Source: Callipepla californica brunnescens (Eukaryota; Chordata; Aves; Galliformes; Odontophoridae). From it: 64,000 nt of DNA. The number at the start of each line of letters is the position of its first letter. The first letter of the stretch is position 1. This document shows, piece by piece, positions 23,082 through 34,075 of the stretch. The stretch is from assembly GCA_023055505.1 (NCBI GenBank), contig JALIRH010000148.1, positions 62,001 to 126,000 on the forward strand, written 5' to 3'. A program made the position numbers and the translations under genes. The notes beneath the pieces are model-generated. The model made no database searches, was not told the origin of the DNA, and was given only the letters and a program-made list of their open reading frames with translations.

Positions 23082-25209
23082 AGAGTCCTATGGCCCGACT
23101 TATTCCTTTGGTCCCATTGATCCCTATGGCCCCATTGAGTTCTATGGCCCCACTGATTCCTATGGCCCCATTGATCACTATGGTCCCATTGATCCCTATG
23201 GCCCCACAGATTCCTATGGCCCCATTGATCCCTACGGCACACTGATTCCTATGGCCCCATTGATTCCTACGTTCCCATTGATCCCTATGGCTCCTTTGTG
23301 TTCTATGGCCCCATTAATCCCTATGGTTCCATTGATTCCTGAGGCCCCGTTGATTCCTGTGGCCCCATTAATTCCTATGGCCCCATTGATTCCTGTCGTC
23401 CCATTGGTCCCTATGGCTCCATTGATCGCTGTGGCCCCACTGATTCCTATGGCCCCATTGATTCCTATGGCCCCATTGATCCCTATGGCCCCATTGATTC
23501 CTATGGCTCCATTGATCCCTATGGCCTCATTGATCCCTATGTCCCCATTGATCCCTACGGCCCCATTGATTCCTATGGCCCCATTGATTCCTGTCGTCCC
23601 ATTGGTCCCTATGGCTCCATTGATCGCTGTGGCCCCACTGATTCCTATGGCCCCATTGATTCCAAGGGCCCCATTGATCCCTATGGCCCCATTGATCCCT
23701 ATGGCCCCATTGATCCCTATGGCCCCTTTGAGTTCTATGGCTCCATTGATTCCTATGGCTCCATTGATTCCTATGGCCCCATTGAGTTCTATGGCCCCAT
23801 TGATTCGTTGGGCCCCATTGATTTTTATGGCCACATTGAGTTCTATGGCCACATTGATTCCTATGGCCCCATTGATTTCTATGGCCCAATCGATCCCCAT
23901 GGCTCCATTGATCCCTATGGCCCCATTGATCCCTATGGCCACATTGATCCCTATGGCCCCATTGATCACTATGGCCCCATTGATCACTATGGCCCCATTG
24001 ATCCCAATGGCCCCATTGAGTTCTATGGCCCCTTTGAGTTCTATGGCTCCATTGATTCCTATGGCCCCTTTGAGTTCTATGGCCCCATTGATTCCTATGG
24101 CCCCATTGAGTTCTATGGCCCAATTGATCCCTATGGCCCCATTGATCCCTATGGCCCCATTGAGTTCTATGGCTCCATTTATTCCTATGGCCCCTTTGAG
24201 TTCTATGGCCCCATTGATTCCTATGGCCCCATTGAGTTCTATGGCCCAATTGATCCCTATGGCTCCATTGATCCCTATGGCCCCATTGATCCCTATGGCC
24301 CCATTGATTCCAAAGGTCCCATTGTTCCCTATGGCCCCATTGAGTTCTATGGCCCCATAGAGTTCTATGGCTCCATTGATTCCTATGGCCTCAGTGATTT
24401 CTATGGCCCCATTGATTCCGATGGCCCCATTGATTTCTATGGCCCCATTTAGTTCTATTGCCCAATTAATTCCTATGTCCCCATTGATCCCTATAGTGCC
24501 ATTGATCCCTGTGGTCCCATTGATCCCTAAGGTCCCATTGATCCCTATGGCCCCATTAGTTCCTATGGCCCCATTGATCCCTATGGCCCCATTAATCCCT
24601 ATGGCCCCATTGATTCCAATGGTCCCATTAATCTAGATGGCCCCATTGAGTTCTATGGCCCCAGTGATTCCTATTGTCCCATTGATCTCTACGACCCCAT
24701 TGTGTTCTATGGCTCCATTGAGTTCGATGGCCCCATTGATTCCTATGGCCCCATCGATTCCTATGGCCCCATTGATCCCTATGGCCCCAATGATCCCTAT
24801 GGCCCCATTGATCCCTATGGCCCCATTGAGTTCTATGGCCGCATTGATTCCTATGGTCCCATTGATCCCTATGGCCCCTTTGATTCTTTGGTCCCATTGA
24901 TCCCTATGGCCCCATTGATCTCTATGATCCCATAGATTCCTATGGCCCCATTGATTCCAAAGGTCCCATTGATACCTATGGCCCCATTGATCCCTATGTC
25001 CCCATTGGTCCCTATGGCCCCTTCGAGTTCAATGGCTCCATTGATTCCTAAGGCTCCATTGATTCCTATGGCCCCTTTGAGTTCTATGGCCCCATTGATT
25101 CCTATGGCCCCATTGATTTTTATGGCCCCATTGAGTTCTATGGCCACATTGATTCCTATGGCCCCATTGAGTTCTATGGCCCCATTGATCCCTATGGCCC
25201 CATTGAGTT

Positions 25210-28200
25210 CTATGGCTCCATTGAGTTCTATGGCTCCATTGATCCCTATGGCCCCATTGATCCCTATGGCCCCATTGATTCCCAAGGTCCCATTGATCCC
25301 TATGTCCCCTTGGAGTTATATTGCCTCAGTGAGTTCTATGGCCCCATTGATTCCAACGGCCCCATTGATTTCTATGGCCCCATTTAGTTCTATGGCCCCA
25401 TTGATCCCTATGGCCCCATTAGTTCCTATGGCCCCATTGATCCCTATGGCCCCATTGATCCCTAGGGCCCCATTGATTCCAAAGGTCCCATTGATCCCTA
25501 TGGCCCCAATGTGTTCTATGGCTCCATTGATTCCTATGGCCTCATTGAGTATTATGGCCCCATTGATTCCTATGGTCCCATTGATCTCTGCGACCCTTTT
25601 GAGTTCTATGGCCCCATAGAGTACTATGGCCCCTTTGATTTCTATGGCCCCATTGATTCCTATGGCCCCATTGATTTTTATGGCTCCATTGAGTTCTATG
25701 GCCCCATTGATTCCTATGGCCCCATTGATTCCTATGGCCCCATTGTGTTCTTTGTCCCCATTGATTGCTATGGTCCCATTGATCGCTGTGGCCCCATTGA
25801 TCCCTATGGCCCCATCGATCCCTACGGCCCCAATGAGTTCTATGGCCCCATTGATCGCTATGGCTCCATCGATCCCTATGGCCCCATTGATCCCTATGGC
25901 CGCATTGATTCCTATGGCCCCACTGATCCCTATGGCCCCATTAATCCCTATGGCCTTATTGATTCCTATGGCCCCACTGATCCCTATGGCCCCATTGATT
26001 TCTATGGTCCCATTGATCCCTATGGCCCCATTGAGTTCGAAGGCGTCATTGATCCCTATGGCCCCTTTGATCCCAATGTCCCTATTGATTCCTATGGCCC
26101 AAGTGATCCCTATGTCCCCTTTGAGTTCTATGGCCCCTTTGAGTTCTATGGCTCCATTGATTCCTATGGCCCCATTTAGTTCTATTGCCCCATTGATTTC
26201 TATGGCCCGTTTGAGTTCTATGACCACATTGATTCCTATGGCCCCATTGATCCCTATGGCCCCATTGAGTTCTATGGTCACACTGATTCCTATGGCCTCA
26301 TTGATCCCTAAGGCACTATTGAGTTCCATGGCCCCATTGAGTTCTACGGCTCAATTGATTCCTATGGCCCCATTAATTCCTATGGCCCCATTGATCTCTA
26401 TGGCCCCTTTGATTCCTATGGCACCATTGATCCCTAAGGCACCATCGATCATTATGGCCCCATTGATCCCTATGGCCCCACTGATCCCTATGGCCCCATT
26501 GATTCCTACGGTCCCATTGATCCTTATGGCCCCATTGAGTTCGAAGGCCCCATTGATCCCTATGGTCTTATTGATTCCTATGGCCCTATTGATCCGTATG
26601 TCCCCATTGATCCTTATGGCCCCGTTGAGTTCTATGGCTCCTTTGATCCCTATGACTCCATTGGTCCCGATGGCCCAATTGAGTTCTATCGTTCCATTGA
26701 TCCCTATGGCCCCATTGAGTTCTATGGCTCCATTGAGTTCTATGGCTCCATTGATCCCTATGGCCCCATTGATCCCTATGGCCCCATTGATTCCCAAGGT
26801 CCCATTGATCCCTATGTCCCCTTGGAGTTATTTTGCCTCAGTGAGTTCTATGGCCCCATTGATTCCAACGGCCCCATTGATTTCTATGGCCCCATTTAGT
26901 TCTATGGCCCCATTGATCCCTATGGCCCCATTAGTTCCTATGGCCCTATTGATCCCTAAGGCCCCATTGATTCCTCTGGCCCCATTGATTCCAAAGGTCC
27001 CATTGATCCCTATGGCCCCAATGTGTTCTATGGCTCCATTGATTCCTATGGCCTCATTGAGTATTATGGCCCCATTGATTCCTATGGTCCCATTGATCTC
27101 TGCGACCCTTTTGAGTTCTATGGCCCCATAGAGTACTATGGCCCCTTTGATTTCTATGGCCCCATTGATTCCTATGGCCCCATTGATTTTTATGGCTCCA
27201 TTGAGTTCTATGGCCCCATTGATTCCTATGGCCCCATTGATTCCTATGGCCCCATTGTGTTCTTTGTCCCCATTGATTGCTATGGTCCCATTGATCGCTG
27301 TGGCCCCATTGATCCCTATGGCCCCATCGATCCCTACGGCCCCAATGAGTTCTATGGCCCCATTGATCGCTATGGCTCCATCGATCCCTATGGCCCCTTT
27401 GATCCCTATGGCCGCATTGATTCCTATGGCCCCACTGATCCCTATGGCCCCATTAATCCCTATGGCCTTATTGATTCCTATGGCCCCACTGATCCCTATG
27501 GCCCCATTGATTTCTATGGTCCCATTGATCCCTATGGCCCCATTGAGTTCGAAGGCGTCATTGATCCCTATGGCCCCTTTGATCCCAATGTCCCTATTGA
27601 TTCCTATGGCCCAAGTGATCCCTATGGCCCCTTTGAGTTCTATGGCCCCTTTGAGTTCTATGGCTCCATTGATTCCTATGGCCCCATTTAGTTCTATTGC
27701 CCCATTGATTTCTATGGCCCGTTTGAGTTCTATGACCACATTGATTCCTATGGCCCCATTGATCCCTATGGCCCCATTGATTCCTAAGGCTCCATTGATT
27801 CCTATGGTCCCATTGATCCCTATGGCCCCATTGAGTTCTATGGTCACACTGATTCCTATGGCCTCATTGATCCCTAAGGCACTATTGAGTTCCATGGCCC
27901 CATTGAGTTCTACGGCTCAATTGATTCCTATGGCCCCATTAATTCCTATGGCCCCATTGATCTCTATGGCCCCTTTGATTCCTATGGCACCATTGATCCC
28001 TAAGGCACCATCGATCATTATGGCCCCATTGATCCCTATGGCCCCACTGATCCCTATGGCCCCATTGATTCCTACGGTCCCATTGATCCTTATGGCCCCA
28101 TTGAGTTCGAAGGCCCCATTGATCCCTATGGTCTTACTGATTCCTATGGCCCTATTGATCCGTATGTCCCCATTGATCCTTATGGCCCCGTTGAGTTCTA

Positions 28201-28280
28201 TGGCTCCTTTGATCCCTATGACTCCATTGGTCCCGATGGCCCAATTGAGTTCTATCGTTCCATTGATCCCTATGGCCCCA
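25210..28280. repeat. 1.5-kb tandem duplication within the array
   Basis: The sequence from about 25210 recurs from about 26722 with an offset of 1512 bp, exactly 84 units of 18 bp. Rare variants such as CTTGGAGTTAT, GATCTCTGCGACC and GAGTTCGAAGGCG recur in order. Near 27775 the second copy has three extra units, after which the offset is 1566 bp. Identity is very high by eye, so the duplication is young. Confidence 0.9.
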
Positions 28281-28494
28281 TTGAATTTTATGGCCCCATT
28301 GATTCCTATGTTCCCAGCAATCCCTACGACCCCATTGGTTTCTGTGGCCCCATTGATTCCTCGGGCCCATTTTGTTCTATGGCCCCATTGAGTTTTACGT
28401 CCTCATTGATTCCTATGGCCCCATTGATTCCTACGGTCCCATTGATCCCTATGACCCCATTGAGTTCTTGCTCCATTGATCCCTATGGCCCCAT

Positions 28495-30377
28495 TGATTC
28501 CTATGGCCCTATTGATCCCTAAGGCCCCATTGATTCCTCTGGCCCCATTGATTCCTCTGGTCCCATTGATCCCTATGGCCCCATTGAGTTCTATGGCCCC
28601 ATTGAGTTCTATGGCTCCATTGATTCCTATGGTCCCATTCATGACTATGGCTGCATTGATTCCTATGGCCCCATTGATTCCTAAGGCCCCACTGATTCCT
28701 ATGGCACCATTGATTCCTATGGCCCCACTTATTCCTATGGCCCCATTGATCCCTATAGCCCCATTGATCCCTATGGACCCATTGAGTTCTATGGCCCCAT
28801 TGATCCCTATGGCTCCATTGATTCCTATGACCCCAATGATTCCTATGGCCCCATTGATTCCTGTGGCTTCATTGATCCCTGTGGCCCTATTGATTCCTAT
28901 TGCCCCATTTATCCCTATATCCCCACTGATTCCTATGGCTTCTCTGATTCTTATGGCCCCATTGATTCCTATTGTCCCATTGATCCCTATGTCCCCATTG
29001 TGTTCTATGGCCCCATGGATCCCTATGGCCCCATTTATTCCTATGGCCCCTTTGAGTTCTATGGCCAAATTGATTTATAAGGTCCCATTGATCCCTATGG
29101 CCCTATTGACATCCTATGGCCTTATTGATTCCTATGGCCCCATTGATCCCTATGGACCATTGAGTTCTATGGCTCCATTGATTCCTATGGTCCCATTGAT
29201 GAATATGGCCCAATGGATTCCTATGGCCCTATTGACAACCAATGGTCCCTTTGATTCCTATGGCCCCATTGATCCCTGTGGCCCCACTGAGTTCTATGGT
29301 CCCAGTGATTCCTATGGCCTCATTGATCCCTAAGGCCCTATTGAGTTCCATGGCCCCATTGAGTTCTATGGCTTAATTGATTCCTATGGCCCCACTGATT
29401 CCTATGGCCCCATTGATTCCTATGGCCCCATTGATTCCTATGGCCCTATTGATCCCTAAGGCCCCATTGATTCCTCTGGCCCCATTGATTCCTCTGGTCC
29501 CATTGATCCCTATGGCCCCATTGAGTTCTATGGCCCCATTGAGTTCTATGGCTCCATTGATTCCTATGGTCCCATTCATGACTATGGCTGCATTGATTCC
29601 TATGGCCCCATTGATTCCTAAGGCCCCACTGATTCCTATGGCACCATTGATTCCTATGGCCCCACTTATTCCTATGGCCCCATTGATCCCTATAGCCCCA
29701 TTGATCCCTATGGACCCATTGAGTTCTATGGCCCCATTGATCCCTATGGCTCCATTGATTCCTATGACCCCAATGATTCCTATGGCCCCATTGATTCCTG
29801 TGGCTTCATTGATCCCTGTGGCCCTATTGATTCCTATTGCCCCATTTATCCCTATATCCCCACTGATTCCTATGGCTTCTCTGATTCTTATGGCCCCATT
29901 GATTCCTATTGTCCCATTGATCCCTATGTCCCCATTGTGTTCTATGGCCCCATGGATCCCTATGGCCCCATTTATTCCTATGGCCCCTTTGAGTTCTATG
30001 GCCAAATTGATTCCTAAGGTCCCATTGATCCCTATGGCCCTATTGACATCCTATGGCCTTATTGATTCCTATGGCCCCATTGATCCCTATGGACCATTGA
30101 GTTCTATGGCTCCATTGATTCCTATGGTCCCATTGATGAATATGGCCCAATGGATTCCTATGGCCCTATTGACAACCAATGGTCCCTTTGATTCCTATGG
30201 CCCCATTGATCCCTGTGGCCCCACTGAGTTCTATGGTCCCAGTGATTCCTATGGCCTCATTGATCCCTAAGGCCCTATTGAGTTCCATGGCCCCATTGAG
30301 TTCTATGGCTTAATTGATTCCTATGGCCCCACTGATTCCTATGGCCCCATTGATTCCTATGGCCCCATTGATTCCTA
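28495..30377. repeat. 937-bp tandem duplication within the array
   Basis: A block beginning at about 28495 recurs with an offset of 937 bp, not a multiple of 18, because it contains non-18 units (ATTGACATCCTATGG, TATGGACCATTG, ATTGACAACCAATGG). Those odd units are present in both copies. Only a few differences were noticed, such as GATTTATAAGG versus GATTCCTAAGG. Confidence 0.9.
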
Positions 30378-31508
30378 AGACCGCATTGATCCTTATGGCC
30401 CCACTGAGTTCTATGGTCCCATTGATTCTTATGGCCTCATTGATCCCTATTGCCCTATTGAGTTCCATGGCCAAATTGAGTTCTATGGCTCCATTGAGTT
30501 CTATGGCCCCATTGATCCCTATGGCCCCATTGATCCTGATGGCCCAATTGAGTTCTATGGCCCCATTGATCCCTATGGCCGCATTGATTTTTCTGGCCCC
30601 ATTGATTCCTATGGTCCCATTGATCACTATGACCCCATTGAGTTCTATGACCCCATTGAGTTCTGCGGCTCCATTGATTCCTATGGCCCCATTGAGTTCT
30701 ATTGCCCCTTTGATTCGTATGGCCCCATTGAGTTCTATAGCCACTTTGATTCTTATGATCCCATTCATCACTATGGCCCAATTGATTCCTATGGCCCCAT
30801 TGATTCCTATGGCCTTATTGATACCTATGTCCCTACTGAGTTCTATGTTTCCACTGATTCCTATGGCCTCATTGATCCCTATGGCCCTATTGAGTTCTAT
30901 GGCCCCATTGACTTCTATGGCTCCATTGATTCCTATGGCCCCATTGATTCCTTTGGTCCCATTGATGACTATGGCCCCATTGATTCCTATGTCCCCATTG
31001 ATTCCTATAGCCCCATTGATCCCTATGGCCCCACTGAGTTCTATGGTCCCACTGATTCTTATGGCCTCATTGATCCTTATGGCCCTATTGAGTTCCATGG
31101 CCAAATTGAGTTCTAAAGCTCTATTGATTCCTATGGTCCCATTGATCCCTATGGCCCCGTTGAATTCTATGGCTTTTTTGAGTTCTATGGCCCCATTGAA
31201 TCCTATGGACCCATCGATACCTATGGCCCCATTGATCCCTATGGCCCCATTGATCCCTATGGCCCCATTGATTCTTATCGTCTCATCGATCCCTATGGCC
31301 CCAATGAGTTCTATGGCTCCATTGATTCTTATGATCCCATTGATCCCTATGGCCCTATTGATCCCTGTGGCCCCATTGAGTTCTCTGGCCCTACTGATTC
31401 CTATGGCCCCACTTATTCCTTTGGTCCCATTGATCCCTATGGCCCCATTGAGTTCTATGGCCTCATGGATCCCTATGGCCCCATTGATCACTATGGTCCC
31501 ATTGATTC

Positions 31509-32083
31509 TGTAATTGTTTTATGATTTTTGGTACTAGTATTCCACATCATAACATCATGTATTGCATTAAGAGTTAAAGAGCTAATACTCCAGCTCCATA
31601 GATCATTGATAATTCCAGGTATACCTGTCTCAGAAGAGAAGAAGCACTACATTCCCCAGAGGACTTTGCGATGCTTTGTATTTTTACGTGTTTTCCGCTC
31701 AGAGGGAACAGATAAAAACCCTCTGCGGTCACGGGACGCTCTCTTTCCTTCGGGATCAACGTAGCAGTGGGTGCTTGCTGCCGTATCGCCTTCAGCGTTA
31801 GCATAAGGCCTTCGGTTTATTGGACACTCTCTCTTGCTCATTTTATTTGATTCATTAGCCTCAATTCCAATTATATTGTATTATATTGTGTTATTTTACT
31901 TTCTGATATCTTATTTAGTAAATTAGCTTTCCTCCTCAGATCGTTGCCGCTGTTTTGTTTCTAGGCCCATCTCCCTTTTCCCTTTTTCCCTTTTCCTTTC
32001 CCCTTTCCTGGGGCGTGGGTCCGTGGGTCTCCCGCACCTGTCGTAGCGGAGCCGGGCCGATCCATCCCGGTGAATCGTTGACA
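31509..32083 (+). repeat. ERV-A 5' LTR
   Basis: Starts TGTAATTG (3' copy TGTCATGG) and ends ATCGTTGACA, with TGTCA/TGACA as the inferred inverted termini. Pyrimidine-rich CCCTTTTCCC runs lie near 31970-32005. U3 contains CATTGATAATTCC at 31604-31616, a satellite-like word. Confidence 0.93.
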
Positions 32084-32090
32084 TTTTTTT

Positions 32091-32108
32091 TGGCGCCCAA
32101 CGTGGGGC
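32091..32108 (+). other. ERV-A primer binding site, tRNA-Lys type
   Basis: TGGCGCCCAACGTGGGGC matches the complement of the tRNA-Lys(1,2) 3' end, as used by betaretrovirus-like elements. It follows the LTR after an unusually long T7 spacer (32084-32090). Confidence 0.88.
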
Positions 32109-32300
32109 CCGAACTGCCTTAGCCGGGCAGAGACATACTTTTAGAGTGAATCTCTGTCTCTCGCTAGCAAGCTTATCTGTACTGCAGGTACTGTACGGCA
32201 TAACACGACCTTGAAGTCTGGACGTACTGCCAGTTGTTCTGGGATATTTGTAAACTTTTATGGGTGCTGCTTACTTGTTATAGTAAAGAAAAGAAAAAAA

Positions 32301-33167
32301 ATGTTCTCTCATTTTGAACTGCTCTTAAAGGGGCTGCATTTCATTGCTTTTTCCCTCTTAATGCTCAAAACGTACTGGAACTTTGTTAGGTTTGCCATTC
32401 TGTTCCATTGGGTCTGGTCCCTATATGATAAATTAAAAGCAATGATAGAGGCACCTGCCAGATACCAGGGCACCCCAGCTAATGGAACAAACGATAGCAT
32501 ATTAACGAACCATGTGATGTTTGAATGGGTATCCGGGTTCCCCTCTCAGTTTTTTATGAATTTTCAAGATCACAACTTAGGGATGGTGTTAATAATTGGG
32601 ATATTAGTCCTCTTTCATGTAGTAGCACTTTACATCATGTGCAGGAAGCTTCTCCCAGAAACAGAGAATGTTGAATGGCAGGGAGAGTGGAGAGTTTTAG
32701 GAAAGAAATTAGAAGCATGGGGACACCCGGTGTCATGGGATTTTTCTCCCGAACAATTGCAGGATCCTGAGGAGCTAGGCCTGTATCTGAGTAAAGGGTG
32801 TTGCGGCTCAGAAAGATCTGAGGTGGAACAGCTTATCTGGGGCTTGGCTTATGCTACCCGAGGTTTATATACTATTGTGAAGGGAGAGAGTGTCCAAACT
32901 GAGGCCCAAACCAAAGAGGAAAACCTCCCGGTCACACCTGACCAGCCAAAGGAAGCACCAGTATCAAAGTCAGTTGCCCCTGTGGAAGGCAAGAAATGGA
33001 AACGTGTGTCCTCGCGCCTAGAACGCAAAGAAGAGGTGCCGAAAGAAGAGGAAGATATAGGTGAGGGGGTGGCCACAACCCCCCCACCATCGAGAAAGGC
33101 ACAAAGAAAAGTGAGAGACATGGAGAAGAAAGTGATGATGAAGGTGAAGAGAAAGTTAAAGTTATGA
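32301..33167 (+). CDS. ERV-A ORF1: membrane-segment protein in the gag position
   Basis: The first ATG in a good context (A at -3) gives 288 residues. The N-terminus has an amphipathic/hydrophobic region (LHFIAFSLLML and AILFHWVWSLY, about residues 10-45) and a clear membrane helix at about 95-118 (GMVLIIGILVLFHVVALYIM). A short acidic/Trp-containing middle follows, then a Lys/Glu-rich C-terminus (KVMMKVKRKLKL). No matrix, late-domain PPxY or zinc-knuckle motif was recognised. The stop overlaps the next start as ATGA (33164-33167). This is an odd 5' gene for a retrovirus. It might be a membrane-anchored Gag N-terminal half. The reading frame is uninterrupted. Confidence 0.8.
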   Translation: MFSHFELLLKGLHFIAFSLLMLKTYWNFVRFAILFHWVWSLYDKLKAMIEAPARYQGTPANGTNDSILTNHVMFEWVSGFPSQFFMNFQDHNLGMVLIIGILVLFHVVALYIMCRKLLPETENVEWQGEWRVLGKKLEAWGHPVSWDFSPEQLQDPEELGLYLSKGCCGSERSEVEQLIWGLAYATRGLYTIVKGESVQTEAQTKEENLPVTPDQPKEAPVSKSVAPVEGKKWKRVSSRLERKEEVPKEEEDIGEGVATTPPPSRKAQRKVRDMEKKVMMKVKRKLKL

Positions 33168-34042
33168 CGTTTCGTCGGCCCATGAAAATGTCTGAGATCC
33201 AAGGCTCAAGAAAGGAGTTTGTTCGATGTCCGGATGAGAGTATTGTCACTTGGTTGCTTCGGTGTTGGGACAACGGGGCCAACAGTGTGTCCCTTGATAG
33301 TAACAAAGCTCGCCAACTAGGAAACATTGCCCGAGATCGGGCTGTCGACAGAGGAATCAGCAGGTATATGGATGGAATCGCCAGCCTCTGGCAACGAATG
33401 CTAGTAGCTGTGAGGGAAAGATATCCCTACAAGAGTGACCTGGCACCTAAAGTGAAAAGGTGGAAAACTATTGAGGAAGGCATCCAGTATTTGAGAGAAA
33501 CAGCTGTGGCGGAAATGCTGTATGATCCCACCTTTGATCCTGACGATCGGGACCATGATCCGGAGAAAGTAAGGAGTACACCCGAAATATGTCAGAAGCT
33601 TTCAAAGTCAGCACCAGAAAGGTACGCCGGTACACTAGTGACAACGTTCAACAGATATGAGGACCAAGACAGAAAACCCCCAGTTTTTGAACTAATTCTT
33701 ACACTTCAAAACTTCGAACAAAAATTTCCACCGCCATACGCGTCCATTTCAGCCATATCAAAGTTAGAAGGACAAATGGAAGATATACTGGGAAAATTAT
33801 CCCAACTGATTGATAGGGTTGAATCAATTGTAGCTATCAGTAGCAGACGCCGTCCTGCTCGAGCAAATGACAGCACTAACTTCATGTTGCGCGCGGCTTT
33901 GTGGAGTTACTTACGTGCAAATGGAGAAGATATAAAGGAATGGCATCAAAAAACCACCCCTGCACTGCGAGCACGGGTGAGAGAATTACAACACAGAGCA
34001 ACTACCAGCGAAGTTGTTCCTGTCACTACAGGTAATGAATAG
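33164..34042 (+). CDS. ERV-A ORF2: capsid-like Gag without zinc knuckle
   Basis: 292 residues starting at the ATG of an ATGA overlap with ORF1. The segment ES(I)VTWLLRCWDNGANSV, about residues 25-42, corresponds to ESVPAWLLRLWDMGAEGV in ERV-B Gag, so this is the capsid-like part. The following helical region (GISRYMDGIASLWQRM) is consistent with capsid folds. No CCHC motif; basic residues (SSRRRPARAND) near residue 225 may take over nucleic-acid binding. It ends with TAG at 34040-34042, in the same frame as pol. Confidence 0.82.
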   Translation: MTFRRPMKMSEIQGSRKEFVRCPDESIVTWLLRCWDNGANSVSLDSNKARQLGNIARDRAVDRGISRYMDGIASLWQRMLVAVRERYPYKSDLAPKVKRWKTIEEGIQYLRETAVAEMLYDPTFDPDDRDHDPEKVRSTPEICQKLSKSAPERYAGTLVTTFNRYEDQDRKPPVFELILTLQNFEQKFPPPYASISAISKLEGQMEDILGKLSQLIDRVESIVAISSRRRPARANDSTNFMLRAALWSYLRANGEDIKEWHQKTTPALRARVRELQHRATTSEVVPVTTGNE

Positions 34043-34075
34043 AGGGGCCCTGCCCTCAGCCAGAGGAGGGAGAGG
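34040..34075 (+). promoter_or_regulatory. Candidate gag-pol stop-codon readthrough signal
   Basis: The gag-like frame ends in TAG, and the pol frame continues in the same frame with no further stop until 35585. Just downstream, CCCTC and GAGGG can pair around an 8-nt loop, following a GGGGCCC stretch. The arrangement resembles UAG suppression in gammaretroviruses. It could instead be a decayed sense codon. Confidence 0.45.

Larger units (their letters stand above)
23085..31508. repeat. 18-bp minisatellite, block C (main array)
   Basis: About 8.4 kb of continuous 18-bp units with CCAT/ATGG inverted arms in each unit. Unit types mix along the array (GATCCC, GATTCC, GAGTTC, GATCGC cores). Larger duplications are nested inside (25210-28280 and 28495-30377). 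The longest artefactual frames (up to about 500 codons) come from here. The array is interrupted at 31508 by ERV-A. Confidence 0.98.

Noticed and set aside
20804..30270. Long open frames (up to about 500 codons) on both strands of the array
   Set aside because: They are products of an 18-bp stop-free repeat. The same length of frame appears in several frames and on both strands, and there is no start context or conserved domain.
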